This document shows, piece by piece, positions 46,240-57,996 of a DNA stretch of 64,000 nt. The stretch spans positions 32,475 to 96,474 of the forward strand of contig JAJEKB010020688.1 in assembly GCA_022393335.1 (NCBI GenBank). The letters are read 5' to 3'. The stretch's first letter is position 1; each line of letters begins with the position of its first letter. The notes below the pieces were generated by a model, which saw only the letters and a list, made by a program, of their open reading frames with translations, searched no databases and was not told the origin of the DNA. The position numbers and the translations under genes are program-made. The DNA comes from Macrotrachela quadricornifera (Eukaryota > Rotifera > Eurotatoria > Philodinida > Philodinidae).

Positions 46240-46993
46240 AGTTCAAAACATTTATGCATGACTTTAACTCAAAACTTATCTATCAATTTTGCTTTTTGTT
46301 TTTTTTTGTTTTTCATTAACTTTTTGTTTCGTAATGAATTCTTATAATCTTCAGCGTCGATCTTTGATTTGTAAAATTAATATAATTTGCAGGATAATGT
46401 ATGACGACATCTTGTTTTAAAACGATTATCACTACTATGACTGTCAAAATAAGAGATTCAAATAGTGTGAGTATAATAACTCCTGAATGCAAGCATCTAG
46501 CAACAAAACAGTTTTCTCCTTTGAAAGCAACAATATGAGTAAGAAAATATACTATAACAAAAAAAACTTTGCAAAAATTCTTTAGGAATTTCCTAAAGAT
46601 TTAGCCAAGGGGAATATAACTGCTTTAAATCAACTGAAAATCAAAACTTATTTGTATAAATCACTTAAAACTAATTATTTGAATTCCTACGATTTTTCAC
46701 AATTTCAAAATAATATCAAAGTAACTATTTTAATTTCACTAATATTTAAGAATTTCCAGTAGGATTAACTAAATGGGAGAAAGTCTGACTTGTATACATT
46801 TATTGAATATTCATTTTGTATTGTAAAATGGAGGAAATCAACTTATTTGTATTCTGAGAAATCATTATAACACGTTAAGCTTGTAAATAATGATGAGATC
46901 TGATTAAATATTATTATAAACTATTAAAGTGATGTAGAAAAAAAATTAATTACGATAAAGTTAGCTGAGACTAACTAAAGTATACCTTCTCAA

Positions 46994-47494
46994 ATGTTAT
47001 TCTTGGATAATTATAATTATTTGGGAGAATCACGAGGAAAAAAAGCATGGGAAGTATACAATCAAATAATTGATATTGTTATTGTGATTGAAGCAATAAT
47101 AGGTGATGTTCTTCTTCGTATTGCTAATGACCTTTCTTTTAGTATAAAGTATTGTAGTTTAAGTTTTCGTTTTCAACAGGGATCAGCTGGATTTATTCTT
47201 GGTCTGTTTGTACTTTTTTTTATACTATTTGGTAATTAGCAATATCATATGCTCATCACCTTTATGTTGTACCATTACTAAGTGTTTCAAGTACATGTAC
47301 TTTGATTGAAACTATTTATGTTCAAGAACTTTCTATTCCTTGAATATTTTTTGTACTTATTCCTCGGTCAATATTTCATCCATTACGAATATTACTTTCT
47401 CCAGGACGAGATATTTCTCATGATGAAATTATTCATAAATTTGAATTTCTGTACAATTCTTAACATATTAATAACGAAGTATAAGTTGAATTGA
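46994..47494 (+). pseudogene. Possible decayed membrane-protein gene
   Basis: An 81-codon frame ends with a hydrophobic helix at 47239. Coding-like sense continues in a second frame to about 47450 with one internal stop. Frame changes and the stop imply decay. The family is not recognised. Confidence 0.25.
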
Positions 47495-49062
47495 TTTATT
47501 TTATTAATATCGATTTCATATTGTATGAAAATAAAGCTGGATTTTGTTGGACTATATTAGTTAAGAAAAATAAATCGGATCAAATTTTTTTGTAAGTTTT
47601 TAAAAGATTTTTATTCTAGTAGTTGAAGAGCGATCAAATAATACCAAAAAAAGTAGAGCAACATTTTCTCTATTACTACATAAAAAAGAAGATCTTTTAA
47701 CTTTTCTATAAAAAAATAAGATAATGATAACATAACTTTTGAATTGTTCTACGTAACAAATTGTTGTCAATAAGAATAGATTCGCCATACAATTCAAAAA
47801 ACAAAAAATTAATTATTGAAAAATATTGTCGTAATATCTCTGCCGAACAATAAAGAGACTATCTTAACAATATCATTCTGAGTAGTACATTTTTTTCTCA
47901 AGAAAGATAAAAGGTACAAACATACATTAAAAAACTTCGCAGTTTTGTTTTTACATTGCACTCAACATCTTTCTATGCTTTTGGTAGTTCAATTGAACTT
48001 TATCTAGTGTTAATATATACAATTATCTTTTTGTCATATATAATAGTTATGACGTATCATTAATATTCGTAATCATTTAAAGTTGTATTCTCACTACTCT
48101 TATCATTCATTAAGATTATGACAGAATATTTTTAAATCGTATTTTCTTTTACACTTAATTACTATCGCCTAAAACCTTAGGATTTTAATCCTCTGATTTA
48201 TTCATGTTATGTCTTTTTTCTTCAATAGATTCCATAAAAATCATATGACAAAAAGTTATCAGTATCTTATAAAATCAGTAAGCTAATGTCCAATCTTGAG
48301 GGTGAGAGTACAAGTTTATTTAGAGTTTCAATGTCAATTTTACAGATCTTTTCTTTTCTTTTAATTATACATCATACAAGGGTTTGTAAAAGTATATTAA
48401 GAAAATAATAAAAGATCTAAATTCTATAACAAAATAATTAATTTTACGGAGTCTGTTATATGAGCATAATTCATCTTCTAGTCTTGACAATAAGAAATCT
48501 GAGGTGCTAATAAAACATTCCTGCTGAAAAGGAAAAAACCTATAGCATTACATAATTAACGTCAAATGCGTTATTTATATTAAACAATAATATAAATATG
48601 TGAACAGATCTTTCTTATCTTTCTATTAACATATGAATAAACTTTATCTGACTGGTTGTTATTGTTCATAAAAATATGTATAAATAAAGTAATACATAAT
48701 CTAGTTTAATTTAATACGTTAAAAATGGATGTTTTTCTAAGGCGAAACAAAAGAGATAAAAATCAGAAGTTTCATGTATAGTTTTTATAAACTTTTCAAA
48801 TATGTTTAGTTGACGAAAAATTTACAAGAAAATTAACATAATTGTCTTGTTGTTGATGATTTTTTTGACAATAAAAAATAAGTAATGATATTACTATTTT
48901 CTATCAAAACAAATATAACAGAAAGTATCATAGAAAATCCATATGACATGAAGCTTTCTGAAATTGTTTCAACAATGAAAATCTGTTTCATTCTAAGCAA
49001 TTTCTTATTCTTTTAAAATGACTAGTACAATATTATTATCTTCTTATTAAAAATGAATTATT

Positions 49063-49374
49063 ATGCGTGACTTATACAAAGCAAATGCGATGTTGCTTGT
49101 TTTATCTATTTTCACTTCTAGTGAAGAAAGAGTTTATTTTTATCAAATTTATTTGGCTAATCAGTTCCAAAAATTTGTCTTAAAATGTACCAAAATTTTA
49201 TGCAAGATCGATCCGTTAGATTCCCTACTATTATTAACGATAAGATATAAATTTATTTTAGACAGATTAATAGCAAATTATTTGATGTTAGCTGAATTAA
49301 TGAAGATGGATCATCAAAAAGTATTGTTGATGGAGACATATTTAAAACAAAATTTTACTTCATATATTCTTTAA
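49063..49374 (+). CDS. Hypothetical 103-residue protein
   Basis: ATG to TAA, 103 codons, leucine-rich and mostly helical (LLVLSIFTSSEERVYFYQIY; SLLLLTIRYKFILDRLIANY). The helix pattern vaguely recalls the end of a nuclear-receptor ligand-binding domain, such as that encoded at 54222-55908, but no signature residue confirms it. No splice partners were identified. It could be a chance frame. Confidence 0.3.
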   Translation: MRDLYKANAMLLVLSIFTSSEERVYFYQIYLANQFQKFVLKCTKILCKIDPLDSLLLLTIRYKFILDRLIANYLMLAELMKMDHQKVLLMETYLKQNFTSYIL

Positions 49375-50682
49375 AACAAATAGTTCTATTTTGTGTACTC
49401 AAGAAGTGAATACACTGTAGAATCGATCAGTGTGTCTGTTTGTGTGACCGTTTACATGACAATTTTTGAAAGGAAAATCTGATCGTGATGAAAGCTTCTA
49501 TAGTTTCGTCTCATCAATATCTTGGTTGAGAAAAGATGATGAGAATGATTTGTCAAGTTATTGCTGAGTTATCGTAAAAAAAATCATTATTCCCTACGCT
49601 TTTCTATGTGAACACTTACCTATGCTGGTTTTCGTAAAAAACTTTTCCTCTCATAATCAAATAAAATCCTAATTATTATATAATTTTCGATCGAAAATTT
49701 CACGAGCTATAAAATAGTGTATAAAACATTAAGAAACAAGACGGATAAGTCTTCATTGTAAAGATAATTTCTCTCATTAATTGAAAAGTAAATTTCCATC
49801 TTTCGATCATACAGAATAGTACTTCGAAATTTTCCACGGCGGAGAACTCGAATCGAAGCTTCAGTCCTCCAGAAATCCTATTCGTTGAGCAGTAACCAAG
49901 ATACATCAAGTTTTACCAGAAGAAATTCGCTAGAATGACTCACCTAGCTAGTTCACTTTTTGAAGTACACATAACACTCAGATTTTAATTCGATGTCTCC
50001 ATATTTATTTATCATTAAAAATGTAAAATAAAAAGAAAGAATCTTAACAATTAAGTCATATTTAATTGGAAAAGTCCTAAAGAGTTCATCACATCCTTCC
50101 CACAGTCTAAATCTTGACATGATTGTCTTTATCAGCAATACAACACACGTTAGGTGAGATTTATGCTTTATTTTCTATGCTTAACGAATAGTTGAAGTAT
50201 GATTTATTTTTTTCATAAAAGTTCTAAATGTCCTGGCATAAGATTTATATGCAAATCAAGACTTTTTGAAACAACTGTTGTATTAAGATTTTTCCTCCAA
50301 ATCATAATATTGATAGCAATACTGCTCGTCTATTTGGATTTTACATCTTCGTATTATATTTGCTTTACTGAATTAAAGACTATACACATAATTCACTAAT
50401 AGAATTAATCATAATTCATCTGCTAGAACATTAGAAAAGATAAGATAAGTTTTTCATATATGACACAGTATGTGAAAAAATGTACTTAACCATCTGTTCT
50501 TTTTATCATCACATGACTATATGACAACTAAATGACAGAGAATATTCGAAAGACAACTGAAATTCATTTTTTTTCTCATATCATGCTACGTCAGTTAAAG
50601 CTTTACAAAGTTTTTCAATGAAATAACAAATTTTCAGCATTATCTTTGCATGGTAATATGAGTATGTGAAACTTTTAATACA

Positions 50683-50690
50683 TATATAAA
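50683..50690 (+). promoter_or_regulatory. TATA-like box upstream of cathepsin L gene
   Basis: TATATAAA, 79 bp before the ATG at 50769, at a sensible distance for a core promoter with a short 5' UTR. Confidence 0.35.
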
Positions 50691-50768
50691 TGCACATAAC
50701 TATTTCATTTTCAATAAGTCGTATTTCCTCGACAAGCAAAAATAAAATTATCATTACACGCAACAATA

Positions 50769-52015
50769 ATGAAAGTGGGTATCGCTCTTTGTGTTCTTTT
50801 CGTAAGTGCTTATTGTGCACCTATGCTTAATGAACAACTTGGCAATCAATGGAATTTATTTAAACGTGTACATAAAAAACAATATAATTCAATTGAAGAA
50901 GAAACTGCTCGGTATATTATTCAATATTATATCATTAAGAAATTCAATTTGTTACTTTTTTGTTATTTTCTAGTCGAACCATTTGGGAAGCTAATCTTGC
51001 TAAAATTGAAAAACATAATCTTGAAGCTGATATGGGTATTCATACATATACATTAGGAATGAATCGATTTGGTGATTTGGTAATTTATCTCTTATTTATA
51101 AGCATTAAATATAAAAATCTATGAATATTTATTTATTTAGCCTCATGAAGAATTCAAAAAACAAATGAATGGATTAAAAATCACAGTTGATAGTGAAACA
51201 AATGATTTCGATCGTCATACATTTTTAGCTCCATCAAATGTTGCTATTCCAGATGCTGTTGGTATGAATTTTATATTTTATCAAAAATATAAAAACTAAA
51301 TAATGAAAATAAATTTGATAGATTGGCGTAAAGATGGTTATGTAACACCAATTAAAGATCAAGGACAATGTGGATCATGTTGGGCTTTTTCAGCTACTGG
51401 TTCACTTGAAGGACAACATTTTGCTAAAACAAAACAACTTGTTTCACTTTCTGAACAAAATTTAGTTGATTGTTCAGGTAAATTCGGTAATATGGGTTGT
51501 GATGGTGGTTTAATGGATTCAGCTTTTCAATATATCAAAGCTAATCAAGGTATTGACACTGAACAAAGTTATCCATATGAAGCTCGTGATGGTAAATGTC
51601 GATTCAAAAAAGAAAATGTTGGTGCTACTGATACTGTATGTTTAATATTTATTTAAAATTTTGAAATTTAATAATTTATATATTATTATAGGGTTTTGTT
51701 GATATTAAACATCAAAATGAAACTGATCTTCAAGTTGCTATTGCTACAATTGGTCCAATATCAGTTGCTATTGATGCATCACAAGATTCATTTCAATTTT
51801 ATAAATCAGGTGTTTATAATGAACCAGATTGTTCATCAACAGAACTTGATCATGGTGTTTTAGCTGTTGGTTATGATGCAACAGGTACACATGAATATTA
51901 TATTGTTAAAAATTCATGGGGAACATCATGGGGACAAAAAGGTTATATCTGGATGACTCGTAACAAGAAAAATCAATGTGGTATTGCTACTATGGCTAGT
52001 TATCCACTTGTTTAA
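50769..52015 (+). CDS. Cathepsin L-like cysteine protease (papain family C1A)
   Basis: Five exons (50769-50911, 50974-51079, 51141-51261, 51322-51635, 51692-52015) give 335 residues, the usual cathepsin L length. Residues 1-17 are a signal peptide ([17 protein letters not shown]). The I29 propeptide has the ERFNIN pattern ([20 protein letters not shown]) and a GNFD-like GMNRFGDL. The mature enzyme starts near [21 protein letters not shown]137 is the oxyanion-hole Gln of the GQCGSCWAF block (whose own Gln is Q139), C143 is the nucleophile, H282 ([10 protein letters not shown]) the general base, and N302 (KNSWG) completes the triad. GCDGG and the paired cysteines are present. The product is expected in lysosomes or secreted, for example in digestion. 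A/T-ending codons and introns of 56-62 bp make it a typical resident gene. An aataaa signal lies about 105 bp after the stop. Confidence 0.95.
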
Positions 52016-52338
52016 ATGCAATCGAGGATTTATACGACAAGAAAATAGAGAAATATAAACTTTCTAATATTTATTTAATAAGATTTTGCTAATCTTGTTA
52101 TTTGATAATATATATTTAAAATAAAATTGAAATATTGTAAAATTAAAGTTAAGAGAACGCAATTGAAATTGCATATCAAGAAAAAAAAATTATCAGTGCT
52201 CAATACACTATCAATAACTGTGAATTGAATCTTTATATCATTATCGGTCTACACTATCGAATGTAGATAATGTTGATTAAGATGAGAACATCATAATCAA
52301 AAATTTAAGCTTTGATAAATGCTTCGATTTCTTATGTA
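52016..52338. other. 3' region of cathepsin L gene
   Basis: AT-rich 3' flank with poly(A)-signal-like aataaa near 52120. No other feature. Confidence 0.5.
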
Positions 52339-52896
52339 GGGTGTTCAGAAAGCGACTCCACAAGGAAAAGTTTGAATACATTTCTCTGTTATATTTCGAT
52401 CAAATGGACTGATATTTTTACTACTGATAAAGGAGTAAACATAGTTCATATTTATAAGGGAAACTTTGTCAAAAATTGTTTTGAAGTAGTACCAACCAAC
52501 TTCAACAAAAAAATGCAACATTTTCTGAGGTATGCAGAAACTAAAATTGCAGTTTGTCGATAGCAAACTTTTTAGATTAGACTTGGTAACAAGACATGTA
52601 TCTGCAGTATAAGTATGAGAGCAAGCAACACTAGTATGAAGTAGTAATCGAAAAAATTAGATGTCATTCGTTCTTGGATAAGAAAATAAATGCATTGGTT
52701 TTTCATAATTCGGAAAATGTTGCATATTTTTGTTGAAGTTAGTTGTACTACTTCAAAACAATTTTTGACAAAGTTTCCCCTATAAATATGAACTATATTT
52801 ACTTCTTTATCAGTGGTAAAAATATCAACCGATTTGCTCCGAATATAACGGAGATATGGGTTCAAACTTTTCTTTGGGAAGTTACTTTGTGGACAC
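52339..52896. mobile_element. Foldback element, about 560 bp
   Basis: Arms of about 210 bp (52339-52550 and 52685-52896) are inverted copies. The left reads gggtgttcagaaagcgactc, then ggaaaagtttgaa and ggaaactttgtcaaaaattg. The right reads caatttttgacaaagtttcc, then ttcaaacttttct and actttgtggacacc. The loop is about 130 bp. Opposed open frames (52312-52566, 52572-52865) encode the same peptide twice because of the inverted repeat and are not genes. No target-site duplication is clear. Arm divergence of perhaps 15% implies an old insertion. Confidence 0.75.
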
Positions 52897-54221
52897 CATG
52901 CATAAAAGATTCCTAGACCTAATGAAGTTTGTCCTTTCTAATACCAACAACTCCGATCTCCGTGACTTGAGTCGCCGAAAAGTCATTCAAAAACGGTTAC
53001 TACTTTCATGTATTGAAATGGATAGTGGTGTCATTTGAATTCAGCGAAATATCATATTTGAAAGCAGCAGAAAAAATTGACTCGATCTATAATACGTTTC
53101 AAATTGTTGTTACGACTTTTTTTTGATCAAATTTTTACTTCTTGTCATGCAAAGTATGATATTACAGTAAGAGAGGGTGAGGAGAAATCGACGAAATATC
53201 GACAACATGAAAAAATTGATATTTTGACCTAAACCAACCGGACTCATCATCGTTGTTGTCTTTATAACTCTTCGAAACTCTTTCAGATAGAGCAGAAATT
53301 TTGGACATTTAGGTTTTCAAACATCATCTTACATTTGGTGTCAAATGATCATGTGGGTGGTAGGCTCGTGGATCCTCTCTTAAGTACAATTGGTCTTGGC
53401 TTAATTCCACCATATCTGATCGAAAATACGTGGACAATGGCTATGAATCAAACTACACCAATTCATCCACATATATTTCGTTTTATTAAACTTCTACGTG
53501 ATGAAGATTTGTTTCAACAGCACCAGACTGAACTGGTTTCTCTTCTCAAGAAACATATCAAGGGTTAACTTACTGATTTAGAATTATTAATTCAATGTAG
53601 TAAAGCAGTTAAGACAAAATTAGTTGTAAAATAAAAATATGCTGGTTTCTCTCTCTCTTTTACATTTACGTATTGTATTTATATATCGACATGTTGACAA
53701 TTATTTTCTCTTACATGCAGTCCTCACTAATTGCAACTGAAAGCATAAGGATCGAAATTAGATAATACTGAACGGAACCGATTCGGATCAAATAAGGGAC
53801 TACCCCTTAGGTTGATGTGTTTCTTATAATTTTTATTTCAGTACAATGAATAATGTATAGCTTATAAACATATAGATACATTTAGATGAAACAACAGCAA
53901 TAAAAATTTAGAGGGTCTTGAATGATGTTTTTTATATTTCTTTAACAGTTTAATATTGAGAATTTCTTCGTTGAAAAAAACAAAAATTAGATGAAAAGTT
54001 AAATGCTCATTAGGATTAAAACTAAATGAACTTCTTTTATTAGAAGGTTTTTTTCAAAGTACTCAGCGTTAGTGTCAAGAATATTCTATTCTTCTCATTG
54101 ATTAGATAACGAAGTCAATATTCTAATAACATTTGAACTTATTTCTAACTTTTAATTCTTAAAACAGGATTGTTTATTTGTTATTCATGAAATAAAATTG
54201 CTTCCAGAAAAATAAACATAA
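52897..54221. other. Spacer with a transposase-like fragment
   Basis: Apart from the fragment at 53335-53568 no feature was recognised in this 1.3-kb stretch. Confidence 0.4.
53335..53568 (+). pseudogene. Transposase-like fragment (possible MULE relic)
   Basis: Seventy-seven codons to TAA; the ORF begins at TTG, not ATG. It reads IGLGLIPPYLIENTWTMAMN, then HPHIFRFIKLLRDEDLFQQH. The order IPxxLxxxxW ... HPxIxxFIxxLxxE resembles the C-terminal part of MULE transposases, with the middle (RTNN...ESxH) apparently deleted. It is a fragment without catalytic residues. The assignment is tentative. Confidence 0.35.
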
Positions 54222-55908
54222 TCATGTAAGATAAAGTAATGATTTCATTAATGGATTAACACAATTAACATCAACTTTACTCTTTATACATTGAAGAACA
54301 TCTCGTAATAATCTTTGAATTTTAATAAATACTTCAATAATGCGCATCATCTTGCGTACTGCATCATTAAATGATGAACGACTAATTAAATAACGAAAAA
54401 GTAAATCAGTATATTTCGAATGAGCACGAAATACACTTTGATTATCATATAATAATGGTTCTTGATCATCATTAGCTGATAAACCTTTTAAAAAAATCAT
54501 ATTAATCATTAATAATTGAACAATTATTGGATCTTTATCAATTAAACTAGTAACTGTATGAAGAATAGATGTGAATGAACGATTAAATTCGTAACCATAA
54601 CAAAGAATAAATAAACTTTTACATTGTTGAGCAAAGGCTTCTTCAGTTGATGAAATTGAATTATTGATATTATCATCATAAAATATTTCACGTGTTGCAT
54701 CAAATGTTAATGCACGATGCATAACAAAAAGTAAAGTTAAATTATATTTAACTAAAATTAATTTATCATTTTCATAAAGTTGTTGAAAATCTTGAATTTC
54801 TCTTATAAAATTAATTAATTTAACAGCAGCAAAATTTTGTATATCTAATGTATTCATATATGCTGACATTCTATCAAGTGATAATTCAAATGATATAACA
54901 GATGAAGCTGATGGAAATGATTGTAATGCATATAAATATGCATTTTGCATTTTATTTAAACAAAACCAATCATGTTCACTAAGAATATATGATGGTGTAT
55001 CAATTATCTAAAATAAATATTTTCATTAGTTTTATAACATAAATATGTTTTTTTCCATACTGATTCAGATTTGATAAAATTATTTTGAGATTGTTGAATA
55101 TTTTCAGTTTTAATTTGTGTTGAACGTATGAGACGATTTTCTTCTAAACGTTTTTGTTTTAATAATTTTTCTTCTGGTGTTAATATTAAATCTTTTCGCA
55201 TACCTAGATTTTTATTTTTTATATTTTAGAAAGATGAAATCTTTTTTTTTTTGTTTTTACCTAATTGAAAACATTTAATTAAACGACAACGTTGACATTT
55301 ATTTTTAATATCATGTCGAATATCACAATTCAATTTTTTATTGAGACATTTTGTTTTTTCCTATGTGGAAATGTATTTAATTTTTATTATTTAAGAAAAA
55401 AGAAATCATTTCTACGTACTATTTGATGAAAAGCATTACGACGAAAAAATGCTGAAAAAAAATTAAAATAAATAAAAATTTTCTTAAAACAAAATAAATA
55501 AATAAACCTTTGCAAGATTCACATGATATTTGACCAAAATTATGTCCAAAAGCATAACCACCGCATATGACACATGTCAAATCTGGTTTACGTCGTTTTA
55601 TATTTTTATTTTTATAATCATCATTCAATGTTTCATCTATCTAAATAAAAGTAAAAAAAAATAATAAGCTTTATTTTTATTTCTAATAATAAAATTTATA
55701 CCGATTCAAATAAAGATCGTTTATTATTTTTATTATCATTATTTAAATTAACAACAACTGTTTCAACATTTTTGGAAGTTAAATATGAAAATATTTCATC
55801 ATTATTATTATTATCATTTGATGCAACAATTAAAATTTTACTTGAATTTTTTTTACCATTTTGTTCTTTATTATCATAAGTGGATTGAATACTATCAATA
55901 TTTGCCAT
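54222..55908 (-). CDS. Nuclear hormone receptor with ESCKA P-box (NR1J/DHR96-like)
   Basis: Six minus-strand exons (55908-55702, 55640-55508, 55451-55420, 55360-55261, 55203-55061, 55007-54222) join in phase to about 466 residues. An acidic Asn-rich N-terminus precedes a complete DNA-binding domain: CVICGGYAFGHNFGQISCES, CKAFFRRNAF, second finger with CLNKKLNC and CQRCRLIKCFQLGM. The P-box ESCKA is that of DHR96, NHR-8 and DAF-12 receptors, in contrast to EGCKG. A hinge rich in K/E/Q follows, then a ligand-binding domain of about 260 residues in the last exon, containing LINFIREIQDFQQLYENDKL, which is helix 3-5-like. Such receptors are lipid- or xenobiotic-responsive transcription factors. 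Introns are small (50-70 bp). The AF-2 helix at the C-terminus is not obvious. A very short exon (32 bp) encodes AFFRRNAFHQI. Confidence 0.9.
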
Positions 55909-57082
55909 TATTTTCTGTATAAAATCATATAGTAAAAGCGAATAAATAGGTATACATCCAATATACGTATATATATTACAGTGGGCAGATAAAATGTAAA
56001 ATATTCTGTAATAGCGGTGAAGAAAAATCTTTCATCCGTAAACATCATTATCCATATTTTTTTTTCTTTCCATTTCGATGTACAGGTACGACTGGATGGC
56101 GTAACGAGCAAACATAGTTTTGTGGACGTTAGCATAATTAGAAAAGAAAATGAAAAACAAGAGAAATGTGCACAATTGACATATTTAAGTGATGTATCTC
56201 AGGACAAATGATCAACTAAAAGATATTAGATTAGTACAATTTTTTTTCGTTTTATTCATAACAAGGTATCATCAAAGATTGAAAAAGAGCATTATGCTCT
56301 TTAAAGTACTTTTAGAAAATAACAACTTAAAAAAGATGAGTGAACATTGTGTTACAATTTGAATATAGTCGGTAATCTTTTTTGATATAAATATTCTTGA
56401 TATGTTATTTGTTTTATGATGTATTTTAAGGATTTTTTTCTTTCATGAATTAGTAAACGTATTCAATAATATGAATGCATGATTGTATATATAACGAATA
56501 TTGCCTTGGTTTCTATTACAATCGTTCGAATAGGTATAAAGAAGAAAATTTTAAAAAACTGCTGAAGCATTTTTCTCTTTTGTTGATATTCTTTTTTCGA
56601 TTATCTTTGACTTTTTCGAGTCTTTCTACAATCAATATATTGTTCAAAATTTTTTTTTGAGTGTATTAGAAGAAAAGTAAGAATAAAACTAATGCATTTA
56701 AATATGACATTTTAAGAGAGTAATTCAATAAAAAGTACGAAGTAATATAACTTTGAGAGAAACTGCATACATCAATCGTCTAGATTTTTAATATTTATAA
56801 TTTATTTCTTTCATAGAATAATAATTCAATTCATTTTCTACACACAATTTACAATATTTTTCCCATATTTATATTCTGTGTATTCATATTAACAACAATC
56901 GCATCCGTCAAAATAATTTAATGATTAAATTATAATTTGAAAATTATCAATATTTTATACTATGAAAATTACTATCGATCAGTATACGCAAATCTAGGTT
57001 ATCTCTCCTTGAGGGGTGTTCGCGTATTTTACAGATACCCGTTCTTTGAATATTAGATTATAAAATCAACAAATACTATTAT

Positions 57083-57322
57083 CTATTTTTCATAGCTTAG
57101 ATGTTGAAAATTCACATATATTAGGATAGGGATGTACACTCCTTTCTCGCTTTCGTGATCACTGACTATGACGTTCCATGATTCGAGATATGCTAGAAGA
57201 ATGTCATAGAAACGAATTAGCTTTTGCGCAATTTGTTCATTAAGCAAATAGGAAAAAGGGTGCGATGCAGAGGCAGCAGACTGTGTAGGCTGAATAGGCT
57301 TGTGTTTTACCAGAAATGAAAA
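57083..57322 (-). other. Possible terminal exon, unidentified
   Basis: Eighty codons without Met, following an AG (taatag) and ending in TAG at 57085-57083. The peptide includes SYLLNEQIAQKLIRFYDILL and AYLESWNVIVSDHESEKG. Codon use is less A/T-biased than in the conserved genes. No upstream exon or domain was found, and a chance frame is possible. Confidence 0.22.
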
Positions 57323-57920
57323 CTATTACACTGAGCCTCATTAGAATTAGAATTTCAAAGATTAATCAAATTTGAATCTGATATTAGTTCAGATCTTGAA
57401 CCTTATTACACGATTGCCCATATATAATAATTAAGTTGACTAAAAAAAATGAGACGGTACTAAAGGCTATTATCTATGTCGTCATAATTCATTGTAACAT
57501 CTTTGTTTTATTCATCTAGAGTAGTAGAGCCTTCGGTACATTACAAGAATCGGAATCTTCTATTTTGTTTTATCGTTCCCAAATTACAAGGAGCCTTCTA
57601 TTATGTCCCTAAAAAAGCCAAAGTTTTCATTGATCTTAACGAAAATTCTTAATTTCAATCCTTGTTTTGTCCAATACATCGTTAGTGAACGCATTTATTT
57701 TGCTTTTCCCGCATTCATATAATGGAACAGAATATTCTAGAAACAATATAGACACCATACCCTAAAATTTTAATGCGATTTATAATAAGAATATTTTTTT
57801 CTAAAGCATACGATCTATTACTGATGATATTTATGTTCTATTTAACTACACTATCGGACAGAAGTCTTTATCGCTATTTATTTCAATAATATCATACTTT
57901 TTATCGAATTTATTGCCAAG

Positions 57921-57996
57921 TAAAGATACGGTATAAGAGTTTTATTTCAATATGTTATACATTACACTGAAATAAAACTCTTATGTCGTATCTTTA
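57921..57996. repeat. Short hairpin (inverted repeat of about 30 bp)
   Basis: taaagatacggtataagagt and tttatttca on the left pair with tgaaataaaactcttatg and tcgtatcttta on the right, with two or three mismatches and a loop of about 14 bp. It may be a tiny MITE. Confidence 0.7.

Larger units (their letters stand above)
46240..50682. other. Intergenic tract with weak gene relics
   Basis: No confirmed gene in 4.4 kb. Near 46994-47490 two overlapping frames have membrane-protein texture (GSAGFILGLFVLFFILFG, then in another frame YAHHLYVVPLLSVSSTCTLI and RILLSPGRDISHDEII), suggesting a decayed membrane protein. A 103-codon ORF at 49063-49374 is listed separately. Confidence 0.4.

Noticed and set aside
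52312..52865. Opposed frames encoding similar peptides (NIVHIYxGNFVKNCFEVV)
   Set aside because: The similarity comes from the inverted arms of one foldback element, not from two genes.
57520..57652. A 44-codon + strand frame after a good acceptor (LLFCFIVPKLQGAFYYVPKK)
   Set aside because: Too short and without partner exons or homology to call.
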